The notes: a model not told the origin generated them from the sequence alone. 64,000 nucleotides of DNA from Lachnospiraceae bacterium (GCA_900759665.1 CAAEWE010000018.1:1-64000), one strand, 5' to 3'; counted from the stretch's first letter, positions 8,738 to 17,894 are shown. Translations and numbers: made by a program.

Positions 8738-8772
8738 GAAAAAGAGACGATTGCCATACGGTCAACCGTCCC
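8738..8772 (-). terminator. Intrinsic terminator of glnN
   Basis: On the minus strand GGGACGGTTG (8772-8763) pairs with CAATCGTCTC (8753-8744), ten pairs including two G-U, and is followed by TTTTTCT. It lies about 85 bases past the glnN stop. The rest of the gap up to 8858 holds nothing else I recognise. Confidence 0.8.
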
Positions 8773-8858
8773 TTCTCTGATTCATTTATAAATTGGGAAT
8801 ATTATAATATGAAAGCAAGTTTATCTTTGCGCAGGTGATAAACCATACGCATAGGAGT

Positions 8859-10967
8859 TTATACCTCAAACAGCAGATCGCCGTAGGTAGGTACCGGCCA
8901 GAATGTCTTGTCAACGATCATTTCCAGCTCATCGATCGGAGCACGAAGTGCTTCCATATCAGCAAATACAACCTCACGGAAGAACAGTGCCTGCTCTTTG
9001 CCTTCTTCTTTGGAATCTGCCTCAGCAACAGCAGCCTCAAGGGTAGTCAGTGCCTTCTGTGCAGAAGCAAGAAGAGAAGATGTTTTTGTTAAGAGCTCTG
9101 TCTGGACAGATACATCAGCAGTTGGGCATGCAGCCTGAACCTTTGTGATAGAATCTGCAAGGCTTGTGGTGTATTTAATAATAGATGGGATAAACTGCTT
9201 GCCGGCCATGTCGATCATGGTCTTTGCCTCGATGTTGATGGTCTTGGAGTAGTTCTCGTAGTTGATCTCAACACGGGACTCAAGCTCTGCCTTCGTCATA
9301 ACATTCTGTCTCTCGAAAAGCTTGACGCTCTTATCCGATGCAAGATAAGGAATTGCCTCAACCATAGACTTGATGTTTGGCAGACCACGCTTCTCAGCTT
9401 CTGCAACCCACTCATCAGAATATCCATCACCATTGAAGATAATCTTCTGGTGCTCGGTTACTGTCTTCTTGATCAAAGCGTCAACAGCAGAGTCGAAATC
9501 GTCTGCCTGCTCCAGTTCGTCAGCAAAATCCTGAAGAACATCTGCAACCATAGCATTTAATGTAAAGTTTGGTCCGGAAATGGACATGGAAGAACCAAGC
9601 ATACGGAACTCAAACTTATTACCGGTGAAAGCAAACGGTGATGTACGGTTTCTGTCAGTAGCATCCTTCTTCAGTACCGGAAGTACATGAACACCGGTAT
9701 CCAGCTTCTCACCCTGGATGGAAGAAGAAACATCGCCCTTAACGATCTGCTCAATAATATCCTCAAGCTGCTCGCCAAGGAAGATAGAGATGATAGCAGG
9801 AGGTGCCTCGTTTGCACCGAGTCTGTGGTCATTTCCGGGACTGGAAGCGGACAGACGAAGAAGCTCTGCATTATCATCTACTGCCTTAATTACAGCGGCA
9901 AGTGTCAGAAGGAACAGTTTGTTTTCATGTGGCTTCTTGCCCGGATCCAGAAGGTTGATACCGGTATCGGTTACGATAGACCAGTTATCATGCTTACCGG
10001 AACCGTTTACGCCTGCGAATGGCTTCTCATGAAGGAGACACTCCAGATTATGTCTCTTGGCAACCTTTTTCATGATCTCCATAACCAGCTGGTTATGATC
10101 CGTAGAGATATTGGCTGTTGTAAAGATCGGAGCCATCTCGTGCTGGGCAGGAGCAACCTCGTTATGCTGCGTCTTAGAGAGAATACCGAGCTTCCAGAGT
10201 TCAATGTTGAGATCCTTCATAAAGGAAGCAATACGCTCCTTTATGGTGCCAAAGTAATGGTCATCTAACTCCTGTCCCTTTGGTGCCGGTGCACCGAAGA
10301 GAGTACGGCCGGTAAAGATCAGATCCTTACGCTGTAAATATTTGTCACGGTCTACCAGAAAATACTCCTGCTCAGGTCCTACGGAGCAGGTAACCTTCTT
10401 GACATCGTCATATCCAAAAAGCTTTACAATACGGACAGCCTGCTTGCTGAGGGCTTCCATAGAGCGAAGAAGAGGAGTTTTCTTATCCAGAGCCTCACCT
10501 GTGTATGAACAAAATGCAGTAGGGATGCAGAGTGTAACTCCGGCAGCATCCTCACGCAGAAATGCAGGAGATGTACAATCCCATGCTGTATATCCTCTTG
10601 CCTCGAAGGTAGCACGAAGACCACCGGAAGGGAAAGAAGATGCATCCGGCTCACCCTTGATCAACTCCTTACCGGAGAATTCCAGAACCGGTTTGCTGTC
10701 AGATGCAGGACTTAAGAAAGAATCATGCTTTTCTGCAGTAATACCTGTCATCGGCTGGAACCAGTGGGTATAATGAGTAGCGCCGTGCTCCAGTGCCCAT
10801 TCTTTCATGGCATGTGCCACAACATTTGCGATATCCTGATTCAGGTCTTCGCCGTTCTCCAGAGTTTTCTTCCATGATCTGTAAACATCCTTAGGCAGCT
10901 TTTCTTTCATTACCTCATCGTTGAACACGTCTTTTCCGAAAACCTGCTCAATTACGTTTTGTTCCAT
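8859..10967 (-). CDS. glnN: Glutamine synthetase type III
   Basis: The 702-residue product has the size and motifs of type III glutamine synthetase, the dodecameric enzyme common in Bacteroidetes and some Clostridia: PEQEYFLVD, QHNEVAPAQHEMAP, GSGKHDNWS and FRMLGSS. The metal-binding glutamates and histidines are intact, unlike in the type I homologue at 1169, so this is the likely working ammonia-assimilating enzyme in this window. I use the ATG at 10967, with AGGA six bases upstream, rather than the ATG four codons earlier whose upstream AAAGG is too close. The 190-base leader contains a terminator, suggesting control by antitermination. A separate terminator follows at 8738-8772. Confidence 0.95.
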   Translation of the reverse strand: MEQNVIEQVFGKDVFNDEVMKEKLPKDVYRSWKKTLENGEDLNQDIANVVAHAMKEWALEHGATHYTHWFQPMTGITAEKHDSFLSPASDSKPVLEFSGKELIKGEPDASSFPSGGLRATFEARGYTAWDCTSPAFLREDAAGVTLCIPTAFCSYTGEALDKKTPLLRSMEALSKQAVRIVKLFGYDDVKKVTCSVGPEQEYFLVDRDKYLQRKDLIFTGRTLFGAPAPKGQELDDHYFGTIKERIASFMKDLNIELWKLGILSKTQHNEVAPAQHEMAPIFTTANISTDHNQLVMEIMKKVAKRHNLECLLHEKPFAGVNGSGKHDNWSIVTDTGINLLDPGKKPHENKLFLLTLAAVIKAVDDNAELLRLSASSPGNDHRLGANEAPPAIISIFLGEQLEDIIEQIVKGDVSSSIQGEKLDTGVHVLPVLKKDATDRNRTSPFAFTGNKFEFRMLGSSMSISGPNFTLNAMVADVLQDFADELEQADDFDSAVDALIKKTVTEHQKIIFNGDGYSDEWVAEAEKRGLPNIKSMVEAIPYLASDKSVKLFERQNVMTKAELESRVEINYENYSKTINIEAKTMIDMAGKQFIPSIIKYTTSLADSITKVQAACPTADVSVQTELLTKTSSLLASAQKALTTLEAAVAEADSKEEGKEQALFFREVVFADMEALRAPIDELEMIVDKTFWPVPTYGDLLFEV

Positions 10968-11097
10968 AATTCCTACCATCCTTTCATCGTCAACTGACTG
11001 TTTATTTTATGAGGCGGTCTCCTTTGTGTCAGTCCATGATGTCATTGACCGTCTCATGAGAGTCGGGCGAAGCGGAGATTATGTCAGCCTGATTAGT

Positions 11098-11142
11098 AAA
11101 AAAGGGTGCACTCATTACAAGTAATGAGAACACCCTTGTTCC
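11098..11142 (-). promoter_or_regulatory. glnN leader attenuator with ANTAR-type hexaloop hairpin
   Basis: On the minus strand AAGGGTG..CTCATTA pairs with TAATGAG..CACCCTT and runs into TTTTTT (11137-11098), a clear intrinsic terminator inside the glnN leader. Overlapping its 5' arm, GGAAC-AAGGGT-GTTCT (11142-11127) can form an alternative 5-pair stem with a six-base loop having A at position 1 and G at position 4, the published ANTAR recognition pattern. The two folds exclude each other. The expected upstream partner hairpin is imperfect: TATC-AGTTG-GATA has a five-base loop. The terminator is clear; ANTAR recognition is inference. Confidence 0.65.
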
Positions 11143-11164
11143 GTTCGTTATCCAACTGATAGCT

Positions 11165-11193
11165 ACTATAACACAATTTTATTTGTTTGAAAA
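11165..11193 (-). promoter_or_regulatory. Promoter of glnN
   Basis: On the minus strand TATAGT (11170-11165) is preceded by TGT, an extended -10, with TTTTCA 17 bases upstream. The transcript would start near 11158, just before the attenuator hairpins. Downstream in the leader, 10980-11090 can form further stems (for example GAG-CGGTC with GACCG-CTC). Confidence 0.55.
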
Positions 11194-11218
11194 GCCCTTT
11201 TTTTAAATTTTTTAATGA

Positions 11219-11245
11219 TTGACAAAATCTCCCAATAGGTATACT
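11219..11245 (+). promoter_or_regulatory. Probable promoter of lrgAB
   Basis: TTGACA at 11219-11224 and TATACT at 11240-11245 are good boxes, but the spacer is only 15 bases. It points at the GTG start at 11326. Nothing else was recognised between here and the gene. Confidence 0.45.
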
Positions 11246-11325
11246 CTAAAAAACGCTGTCTTTATGGGCAGTATTTCGAATAATAAATATATTTTGGGAA
11301 CAAAAGAGAAAGAGGTGTTTTTGTT

Positions 11326-11682
11326 GTGAAATATTTACGACAGTTTTCTGTTATTCTGATGATCTCCCTGATCGGGGAAGTGTTACACAGTCTGATCCCA
11401 TTGCCGGTTCCGGCAAGTATTTATGGACTGGCAATTCTATTTACAGCTTTGTCCGGTGGTTTTCTGTCCCTGGATAAGGTAAAGGAGACAGGATATTTCT
11501 TAATAGAAATAATGCCGCTGATGTTTATTCCGGCCGCTGTGGGTCTGTTAGGGGCGTATCATGTGCTGATGCCGGTACTGCTTCCTTATGCGGTGATCAC
11601 ATTGGTAAGTACACTCCTGGTAATGCTTGTAGCCGGCAGAGTAACACAGTCCATGACAGGGGAGGATACACAAAATGAGTGA
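11326..11682 (+). CDS. lrgA: LrgA/CidA family holin-like membrane protein
   Basis: This 118-residue, very hydrophobic protein has about four membrane spans and the family segment IPLPVPASIYGLAILF. LrgA/CidA proteins form small membrane assemblies thought to influence murein hydrolase export or pyruvate and osmolyte movement. The start is a GTG with a weak GAGAAAGAGG ribosome site. The stop overlaps the lrgB start by 8 bases, so the two are co-translated. No LytSR-type regulator gene adjoins. Family membership is secure; whether it acts as holin or antiholin cannot be told. Confidence 0.9.
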   Translation: MKYLRQFSVILMISLIGEVLHSLIPLPVPASIYGLAILFTALSGGFLSLDKVKETGYFLIEIMPLMFIPAAVGLLGAYHVLMPVLLPYAVITLVSTLLVMLVAGRVTQSMTGEDTQNE

Positions 11683-12367
11683 GTTTATGCAGAATTCCGT
11701 ATTTTGGGGTGTTGCTTTGAGCTTTGTGGCGTATGGTATCGGCATGATGCTGCAGAAGAAATTCCGGCTTGCCGTCTTTAATCCTCTTTTGATCTCGGTG
11801 ATCCTGATCATGCTCTTTTTGAATATCTCAAAGACGGATTATAAGGTTTATCAGGAGGGAGCAGACGTGATCAGTTATTTCCTGACGCCGGCGACAGTCT
11901 GTCTGGCGATTCCTCTTTACGAGCAGATGGAGCTGTTAAAGAAGAATTTTAAGGCAATCATGATCGGAATCTTATCCGGTGTTTTGACAAGCCTTGTCAG
12001 TGTTCTTGCTATGTCTGTCTTTTTCGGACTGAACCATAAGGAATATACAACGCTCCTGCCAAAGTCCATTACCACTGCTATTGGAATGGGTGTTTCCGAG
12101 GAATTAGGCGGTTATGTGACACTGACAGTGGCAATCATTATTATAACGGGCATTCTGGGAAGTATTCTGGCGGAAGCTGCATGCAAAGTTTTTCATATTT
12201 CAGAACCGATCGCTAAGGGAGTCGCTATCGGCACGGCTTCTCATGCTATTGGTACCTCAAAGGCAATGGAAATGGGAGAAACAGAAGGGGCAATCTCCGG
12301 CTTATCCATTGCGGTGGCAGGGCTGTTGACGGTAGCCGGGGCGTCAATCTTTGCATGCTTTTTGTAA
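11675..12367 (+). CDS. lrgB: LrgB/CidB family membrane protein
   Basis: A 230-residue polytopic protein with the LrgB signatures KSITTAIGMGVSEELGG and GTASHAIGTSKAMEMGE in its C-terminal half. It is the usual partner of LrgA, and the overlapping start at 11675 keeps them in one transcript. Homologues act in programmed lysis and, in plants and some bacteria, in glycolate or pyruvate transport. The 158-base gap after it has no evident gene or strong terminator. Confidence 0.92.
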   Translation: MSEFMQNSVFWGVALSFVAYGIGMMLQKKFRLAVFNPLLISVILIMLFLNISKTDYKVYQEGADVISYFLTPATVCLAIPLYEQMELLKKNFKAIMIGILSGVLTSLVSVLAMSVFFGLNHKEYTTLLPKSITTAIGMGVSEELGGYVTLTVAIIIITGILGSILAEAACKVFHISEPIAKGVAIGTASHAIGTSKAMEMGETEGAISGLSIAVAGLLTVAGASIFACFL

Positions 12368-12525
12368 TAACTGACATGTGATGGTGCTGTGACCGGAAAC
12401 AGGTAATCTTCTTTGGACGGCTATTGCTTTTTACTGGGGAATCGTTTATTATGAAATAGAGTGTGTTTTATTGTAATTAAGACAAGAATTTCATCTGCAG
12501 CGGACTGTGGAAAATTTGGAAAGGC

Positions 12526-14133
12526 ATGGATATTTCTATGGAGAAAAAACAGAAGGATGATATCCTGGAACCGGAGATTGAGGAAATCTTTCATCCGGAT
12601 TTCATTGAGAAGAAATCGAAAAGCAAAAAAAGATTCCGGGGATTATTGGGACATTGGTTTGGTCTGTTTCTTGTAATCATTATATCAATCATAATTTTTT
12701 ACTGCCTGTCGAACCTTTCCCATATATGGAAAGCGGCATCGGCACTGGTGAAGCTTTTGATGCCGGTTATTTACGGACTGGTGATCGCCTATCTGGTAAA
12801 TCCGTTAATGGTATTTTACAGTAACTGTTTTTATAAGCTGTTTGGCAGGAAGATTCCGGAGGAGGATGAGAAGAGTCTGGTCAGGTACCGGAAGTTTACC
12901 AAAGCAGTCAGTATTATCCTTGCGATGATCACGGGCTTTCTGATCATTACTGTTTTGCTCTGGATGCTGATCCCGCAGGTGGTCAACAGCATTATCACAT
13001 TGGTAAATACTTTGCCGGATCAGATACAGGAGTATTATCATAAGGTGAGTAAGTGGGTAATGAATAATCCTTATATCGCCAATCAGTTCCAGGATGCTCT
13101 GCTTCATCTGACGGACAGTCTGGATGAATGGACGCAGAAGGATCTGTTCCCATGGCTGCAGACAGGACTTTTACCAAATGTTAATTCGCTGGCGTCCATG
13201 TTTGCAAGTGGCGTGTTCAGCGTGCTTGGAGTATTATATAATCTGATGATCGGCTGTATCGTGGCTGTTTATCTGCTCCTTGGCAAGGAAAAGTTTCTGG
13301 CTCAGGCGAAAAAGCTGATCTATGCGGTCTTTGGCAAGAAACAGGCGGATGTGATCCTTCATTACAGCCGCATGACAAATGATACGTTTAGCGGATTTAT
13401 TGTGGGAAAGATCGTGGATTCTGCGATCATTGGTGTGTTATGTTTTATAGTGATGTGGATCCTGAAACTGCCATACCCATTGCTGATCAGCGTGATCGTC
13501 GGTGTTACCAATGTGATCCCGGTATTTGGTCCATACATTGGAGCGGTGCCGAGTGCCCTTCTGATCCTTTTGGTCAATCCGGTTCAGTGTGTTTATTTTG
13601 TAATCTTTATTATTGTCCTCCAGCAGCTGGACGGAAATGTGATAGGACCGACGATTCTAGGCGAATCAACAGGTCTGACTGCCTTCTGGGTGTTGTTTGC
13701 CATCCTGTTATTTGGAGGAATGTGGGGGATTGCGGGTATGATCGTCGGCGTGCCGCTTTTTGCGATGATCTATCGGTTGTTAAAGGATTATCTGGAGCTG
13801 CGCCTGTATCATAAAAGTCTTAGCACAGAGACGGATATGTATGAGGATCTGAAAAGTATCCAGACCGATGTGAACGGAGATAAGCATTACATTTTATATA
13901 CAAAACGGGAAAAGAGAAATGCTAATCTGCGCCGGGATGCAGAAAATAAGATTTCATTGCTGCAGCTTCTGACGCAGGAACCGATCGAGACACCGGTGGC
14001 AGGGAATCCAATGACAGCCGAGGGCTCAGAAACCGGGGATTTGGAAAACGGAGAGAAGACGGAGAAGCAGGTTAAGGACGGAAACATGCCGGAAAAGGAT
14101 ACGACGGAAGCGCAGACAACAGATTTAAAATGA
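12526..14133 (+). CDS. AI-2E family transporter (PF01594-type permease)
   Basis: The 535-residue product has a cytoplasmic, charged N-terminus (1-40), several hydrophobic spans from about 45 on, the family core GVTNVIPVFGPYIGAVP and a C-terminal polar tail rich in Glu and Thr after about residue 430. AI-2E (TqsA/YdiK) proteins are proton- or sodium-linked exporters of mostly unknown cargo; autoinducer-2 is only one reported case. The first ATG has AAAGG almost touching it, so translation may begin at the ATG four codons later. It stands alone, 65 bases before yicC. Confidence 0.85.
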   Translation: MDISMEKKQKDDILEPEIEEIFHPDFIEKKSKSKKRFRGLLGHWFGLFLVIIISIIIFYCLSNLSHIWKAASALVKLLMPVIYGLVIAYLVNPLMVFYSNCFYKLFGRKIPEEDEKSLVRYRKFTKAVSIILAMITGFLIITVLLWMLIPQVVNSIITLVNTLPDQIQEYYHKVSKWVMNNPYIANQFQDALLHLTDSLDEWTQKDLFPWLQTGLLPNVNSLASMFASGVFSVLGVLYNLMIGCIVAVYLLLGKEKFLAQAKKLIYAVFGKKQADVILHYSRMTNDTFSGFIVGKIVDSAIIGVLCFIVMWILKLPYPLLISVIVGVTNVIPVFGPYIGAVPSALLILLVNPVQCVYFVIFIIVLQQLDGNVIGPTILGESTGLTAFWVLFAILLFGGMWGIAGMIVGVPLFAMIYRLLKDYLELRLYHKSLSTETDMYEDLKSIQTDVNGDKHYILYTKREKRNANLRRDAENKISLLQLLTQEPIETPVAGNPMTAEGSETGDLENGEKTEKQVKDGNMPEKDTTEAQTTDLK

Positions 14134-14198
14134 TCAAAAGGGGAAATATGCCTGCAGTCTGATGCAAGAGGGCTGGGAAAGGAGAATGGGGGATTATC

Positions 14199-15077
14199 AT
14201 GATTAAAAGTATGACGGGTTTTGGCCGGAGTGAGACTGTTACGGAGGAGTATAAGATTTCGGTAGAAATGAAGGCGGTCAATCACAGATACTGCGACATC
14301 GGAATTAAGATGCCTAAGAAGTTTAATGCTTTTGAAAATACTGTCCGCTCCACAGTAAAGGAGTTTGCGTCCCGGGGAAAGATTGATATTTATATTTCCT
14401 ATGAGGATTATGCCGGGAAGAAAACAAAAGTGGATTACCATGATACAGTGGCACAGGGATATATGGATGCCATTGAAAAGGCGGCCAGAACCTTTGAACT
14501 GGAGAAAGGAATTACCGCAGCGGCGTTGATCCGTCTGCCGGACGTGATTGCTTTGGATGAAATCGAGGATGATGAAGAAACATTATTCCCTGTATTGGAG
14601 CAGACATTACGTCAGGCGGCGTCTCATTTTGTGGAATCGAGAGAGAAGGAAGGGGAGCATCTGTTCCATGATCTGAATGAAAAGCTGGACGGCATTGAGC
14701 AGATGGTGTGTGACGTGGAAAAACGTTCTCCGGAGATGATGGAGGAGTATCGAAGCAGGATCACTGAAAAAGTGGAGGAGCTTCTGGGTGACAAAAACAT
14801 CGATGAGCGTGTCCTTGCCACAGAGCTGACTATTTATGCCGATAAGGTCTGCGTGGACGAGGAGACGGTACGCCTGCACAGTCATATCAGGAATATGAGA
14901 GATACCTTGAAGCTGGGAGACAATATTGGACGGAAGCTTGACTTTATCGCACAGGAAATGAACCGGGAGTCCAATACGATCCTCTCTAAGGCAAATGACA
15001 GAGCATTATCCAATATTGCGATTGATCTGAAGACGGAGATTGAGAAGGTCAGAGAGCAGATTCAGAATATAGAATAA
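14199..15077 (+). CDS. yicC: YicC-family endoribonuclease
   Basis: 292 residues with the invariant start MIKSMTGFGR and the C-terminal block LDFIAQEMNRESNTILSKAND typical of YicC/YloC. These proteins are metal-dependent endoribonucleases implicated in small RNA turnover and stationary-phase survival. In Firmicutes the gene commonly precedes remA, gmk and rpoZ, exactly the order seen here. The start ATG is preceded by a GGAG-containing stretch. The length is normal. Confidence 0.95.
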   Translation: MIKSMTGFGRSETVTEEYKISVEMKAVNHRYCDIGIKMPKKFNAFENTVRSTVKEFASRGKIDIYISYEDYAGKKTKVDYHDTVAQGYMDAIEKAARTFELEKGITAAALIRLPDVIALDEIEDDEETLFPVLEQTLRQAASHFVESREKEGEHLFHDLNEKLDGIEQMVCDVEKRSPEMMEEYRSRITEKVEELLGDKNIDERVLATELTIYADKVCVDEETVRLHSHIRNMRDTLKLGDNIGRKLDFIAQEMNRESNTILSKANDRALSNIAIDLKTEIEKVREQIQNIE

Positions 15078-15169
15078 CGAAGCAGACCGGAATCGTTCCG
15101 GATGATTTCCGGATTTATATTTTAAGAAAGGTTTCAGAGCTTTGGATTGTGGAAAGGCATGGTTTTATT

Positions 15170-15439
15170 ATGCTGGTTAATGTGGGTTATGGAAATGTGG
15201 TCAATATGAATAAGGTCATTAGTATCGTACGGGCTGATGCAGCACCGATCAAGCGCATGATACAAAATGCGAAGGATGCCGGATTGGCCGTGGATGCCAC
15301 ATGTGGACGAAAGACGAAGTGTATTCTGGTCATGGACAGTGGTCATCTGGTGTTGTCAGCACTTTTGCCGGAAACCATTGAGAGCAGAGTTCATTTGCCA
15401 CAGGAAGGTGAAGTGCGAAATATGGAAATGGAGGAATAA
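15170..15439 (+). CDS. remA: RemA/DUF370-family DNA-binding regulator
   Basis: The 89-residue product from the ATG at 15170 begins MLVNVGYGNVV and contains the family core SIVRADAAPIKRMIQ-A-D plus GRKTKCILVMDSGHLVLSA. RemA activates biofilm matrix and osmoprotection genes in Bacillus by forming a DNA-wrapping ring. In Clostridia its targets are unknown. An in-frame GTG at 15149 would add seven residues, but GGAAAGG at 15151-15157 sits correctly for 15170. It ends two bases before gmk. Confidence 0.9.
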   Translation: MLVNVGYGNVVNMNKVISIVRADAAPIKRMIQNAKDAGLAVDATCGRKTKCILVMDSGHLVLSALLPETIESRVHLPQEGEVRNMEMEE

Positions 15440-15441
15440 AT

Positions 15442-16059
15442 ATGTCAGATAAGGGAGTTCTTACTGTAATTTCAGGATTTTCAGGAGCCGGAAAGGGAAC
15501 CGTTGTGAAACAGCTTCTGGAGAAGTATGATTATGGTTTATCCATCTCAGCAACAACCCGTTCTCCGAGAGAGGGGGAGCAGGATGGCAGGGAATATTTC
15601 TTTAAGACAAAGGAAGAGTTCGAGCGGATGATCGCAGAGCACCAGCTGATCGAATACGCCCGTTATGTGGGAAATTATTATGGAACACCAAAGGAATATG
15701 TGGTACAGCAGTTAGAGCAGGGAAAGGATGTGATCCTAGAGATTGAAATGCAGGGGGCTCTTCATGTCAGAGAGATCCTGCCGGAGGCAAACCTGATCTT
15801 TCTGACGCCGCCTGCGGTAGATGTATTGGAAAACCGGCTTCGGGGCAGGGGCACTGAGACCGAGGAGGTGATCCGCGACCGTATGGCCAGAGCAAAGGAA
15901 GAGTGCAGTTATATGGAGCAATATGACTACATTGTAGTAAATGATGATCTGGATGAGTGTGTGGAAAATGTACATAGCCTGATCCGTTCTCTTCATTACA
16001 AAAGAGAGCAGCAGGAGGATTTTATCCGGAAAATAAAACAGGAGTTTGAAAAAAGATAG
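15442..16059 (+). CDS. gmk: Guanylate kinase
   Basis: 205 residues with the P-loop GFSGAGKGT near the N-terminus, the GMP-binding SATTRSPREGE segment and YYGTPKEYV. It phosphorylates GMP to GDP with ATP. The ribosome site GGAGG lies inside the end of remA. The normal length and the yicC-remA-gmk-rpoZ neighbourhood support the call. Confidence 0.97.
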   Translation: MSDKGVLTVISGFSGAGKGTVVKQLLEKYDYGLSISATTRSPREGEQDGREYFFKTKEEFERMIAEHQLIEYARYVGNYYGTPKEYVVQQLEQGKDVILEIEMQGALHVREILPEANLIFLTPPAVDVLENRLRGRGTETEEVIRDRMARAKEECSYMEQYDYIVVNDDLDECVENVHSLIRSLHYKREQQEDFIRKIKQEFEKR

Positions 16060-16121
16060 TTGATAAATTTATCTTTTTGCGATATTCTATAAGCTAGATT
16101 AAAATTTGAAAGGGGAATATT

Positions 16122-16445
16122 ATGTTACATCCATCTTATACAGACTTAATGAAATTAGTAAACAGCGAGGTAGAGACCGGTGAAGCTCCTGTAGTCAACA
16201 GCCGTTATTCTATCGTACTGGCTACCTCCAAGAGAGCACGCCAGCTCATCGACGGGGTACAGCCATTGGTTAAGTCCAAATGTCCAAAGCCATTGTCTAC
16301 GGCGATTGAGGAACTGAGTAACTCTAAGATCCACATCCTCAGTGAGGAGGAGGCTGCCGAGATCGAGGCAAGAAAGGCCCAAGAAGCACAGGATAGAGCT
16401 GAGGAAGCAGAATCGTTTCTTACCTTCTCCGAGGAAGATGAGTAG
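16122..16445 (+). CDS. rpoZ: RNA polymerase omega subunit
   Basis: 107 residues. The N-terminus (MLHPSYTDLMK) and the segment RYSIVLATSKRARQL correspond to omega, which helps assemble the beta-prime subunit. The C-terminal 35 residues form an acidic Glu/Ala-rich tail that extends beyond the short core. AGGGG lies eight bases before the ATG. Gene order after gmk is the usual one. Confidence 0.93.
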   Translation: MLHPSYTDLMKLVNSEVETGEAPVVNSRYSIVLATSKRARQLIDGVQPLVKSKCPKPLSTAIEELSNSKIHILSEEEAAEIEARKAQEAQDRAEEAESFLTFSEEDE

Positions 16446-16502
16446 AGGAAATCCTTCCGAGAAAGAGAGGATCATACAGATTAGAGGTAGAGGAGCTTGT
16501 TG

Positions 16503-17798
16503 ATGATGGAAGAAAATCGGGATCAGACAAAGGAAATCAAGCAGGAGGAAGAATGCCCTGCAGAGGAAAATATACCGGAAAATGAAACGGAAACGAAGCC
16601 GTCCAGACTTCAAAAGATAAAAAGTGCACTGCTTGAGCTGATCGTTTATGTGGCGATCATCGTTGTATGTGTGATGGTGGTACCACGTTATGTGATACAG
16701 CGGACAATCGTTGACGGCACTTCGATGGAGTCTACCTTGCAGGACGAGGATAATCTGCTGGTAGATAAACTGTCCTACCGTTTTTCGGATCCCAAAAGAT
16801 TTGATATTATTGTATTTTATCCGTATGGCAGAGAGAATGAGGATTATTATATAAAGCGTGTGATCGGTCTGCCGGGAGAGACAATTCAGATTGTCGGTAA
16901 TACCATTTATATTGATGGCAAGGTTTTGAAGGAAAATTATGGAAAGGATCCTATGACAGAGTCCGGGATTGCTTCGGAGCCGTTGAAGCTTGGTGAGGAT
17001 GAGTATTTTGTGCTGGGAGATAACCGGGAAGTCAGTGAGGACAGCCGGTATGAGGAAGTAGGACCGGTAACCAGAGACAAGATCGAAGGCAGGGCAGTGC
17101 TTCGCATTTATCCGTTTAATAAATTTGGAACGATTAAAGGAAACGGAAAGAAGGCAGAAGCAGCAGAACGCCAGAGGGTGGTTGCAATTGATGCCGGACA
17201 TCAGTCCCATGGTGACAGCTCTACAGAGCCCGTGGGACCGGGGGCTTCTACCAGAAAGGCAAAGGTATCCGGCGGAGCTACAGGTACTGCATCTCATGTG
17301 CCGGAGTATAAGTTAAATCTGATCGTCGCCAAAAAGCTTCAAAAAGAGCTGGAATCCAGGGACTATAAGGTGATTATGATCCGCAGCAAAAACGATGTAA
17401 ATATCAGCAATAAGAAGCGTGCACAGATTGCCAACAAAAGTGGTGCGGATATCTATATCAGGATTCATGGGGACAGTTCGGCTTCTTCTTCGGTAAGGGG
17501 AGCTTCGGCATTATATCCTTCCACCAGAAACCGTTATGTCGGAAAGCTGAGTGCAAAGTCCAAGAAATTATCACAGTGTATTCTGAAAAATTACTGCAAA
17601 AAAACCGGAATCCGTAACAGGGGACTTTCTCTGCGGGATGATCTTACTGGTACAAACTGGAGTAAAATACCGGTGACATTGATCGAGATGGGATTTTTAA
17701 GTAACCCGTCGGAGGATCGTTATATGCAGAAAAAAGAGACCAGAAATAAAATGGCTGTCGGTATGGCTGATGGAGTTGATCAATATTTTGGTCATTAG
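16503..17798 (+). CDS. Fusion of signal peptidase I and N-acetylmuramoyl-L-alanine amidase
   Basis: One uninterrupted frame encodes 431 residues. Residues 1-41 are charged and cytoplasmic, and 42-60 form a membrane anchor. Residues 65-210 are a complete signal peptidase I with Ser74 in GTSMES, Lys118 in YYIKRVIGLPGE and the GDNREVSEDSR box at 172-182. After a short linker, 226-431 is an Amidase_3 domain with likely zinc ligands His233 (IDAGH), Glu268 and His322 (RIHGDS) and catalytic Glu395 (IEMGFLSN). Both catalytic parts would face outward. I start at the ATG at 16503, seven bases after GGAG, not at the TTG codons before it. Joining leader-peptide cleavage to peptidoglycan cleavage in one chain is unusual. 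Confidence 0.92.
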   Translation: MMEENRDQTKEIKQEEECPAEENIPENETETKPSRLQKIKSALLELIVYVAIIVVCVMVVPRYVIQRTIVDGTSMESTLQDEDNLLVDKLSYRFSDPKRFDIIVFYPYGRENEDYYIKRVIGLPGETIQIVGNTIYIDGKVLKENYGKDPMTESGIASEPLKLGEDEYFVLGDNREVSEDSRYEEVGPVTRDKIEGRAVLRIYPFNKFGTIKGNGKKAEAAERQRVVAIDAGHQSHGDSSTEPVGPGASTRKAKVSGGATGTASHVPEYKLNLIVAKKLQKELESRDYKVIMIRSKNDVNISNKKRAQIANKSGADIYIRIHGDSSASSSVRGASALYPSTRNRYVGKLSAKSKKLSQCILKNYCKKTGIRNRGLSLRDDLTGTNWSKIPVTLIEMGFLSNPSEDRYMQKKETRNKMAVGMADGVDQYFGH

Positions 17799-17865
17799 AA
17801 ACCCAGGAAATATGCGGCTTTCTGACAGATTGACAAATTTTTTTGTAAAAATTTCAAAAAAGTGC

Positions 17866-17894
17866 TTGCAATTTGTCAGAAAGTAGTGTAATAT
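17866..17894 (+). promoter_or_regulatory. Promoter of the tRNA-Glu pair
   Basis: TTGCAA (17866-17871) and TAATAT (17889-17894) with a 17-base spacer stand about 38 bases before the first tRNA. The region upstream (17821-17864) is very A/T rich and could act as an UP element. Confidence 0.7.

Noticed and set aside
16155..17297. 380-codon minus-strand open frame over rpoZ and the peptidase-amidase gene
   Set aside because: It spans two real genes in antisense and resembles no known family.
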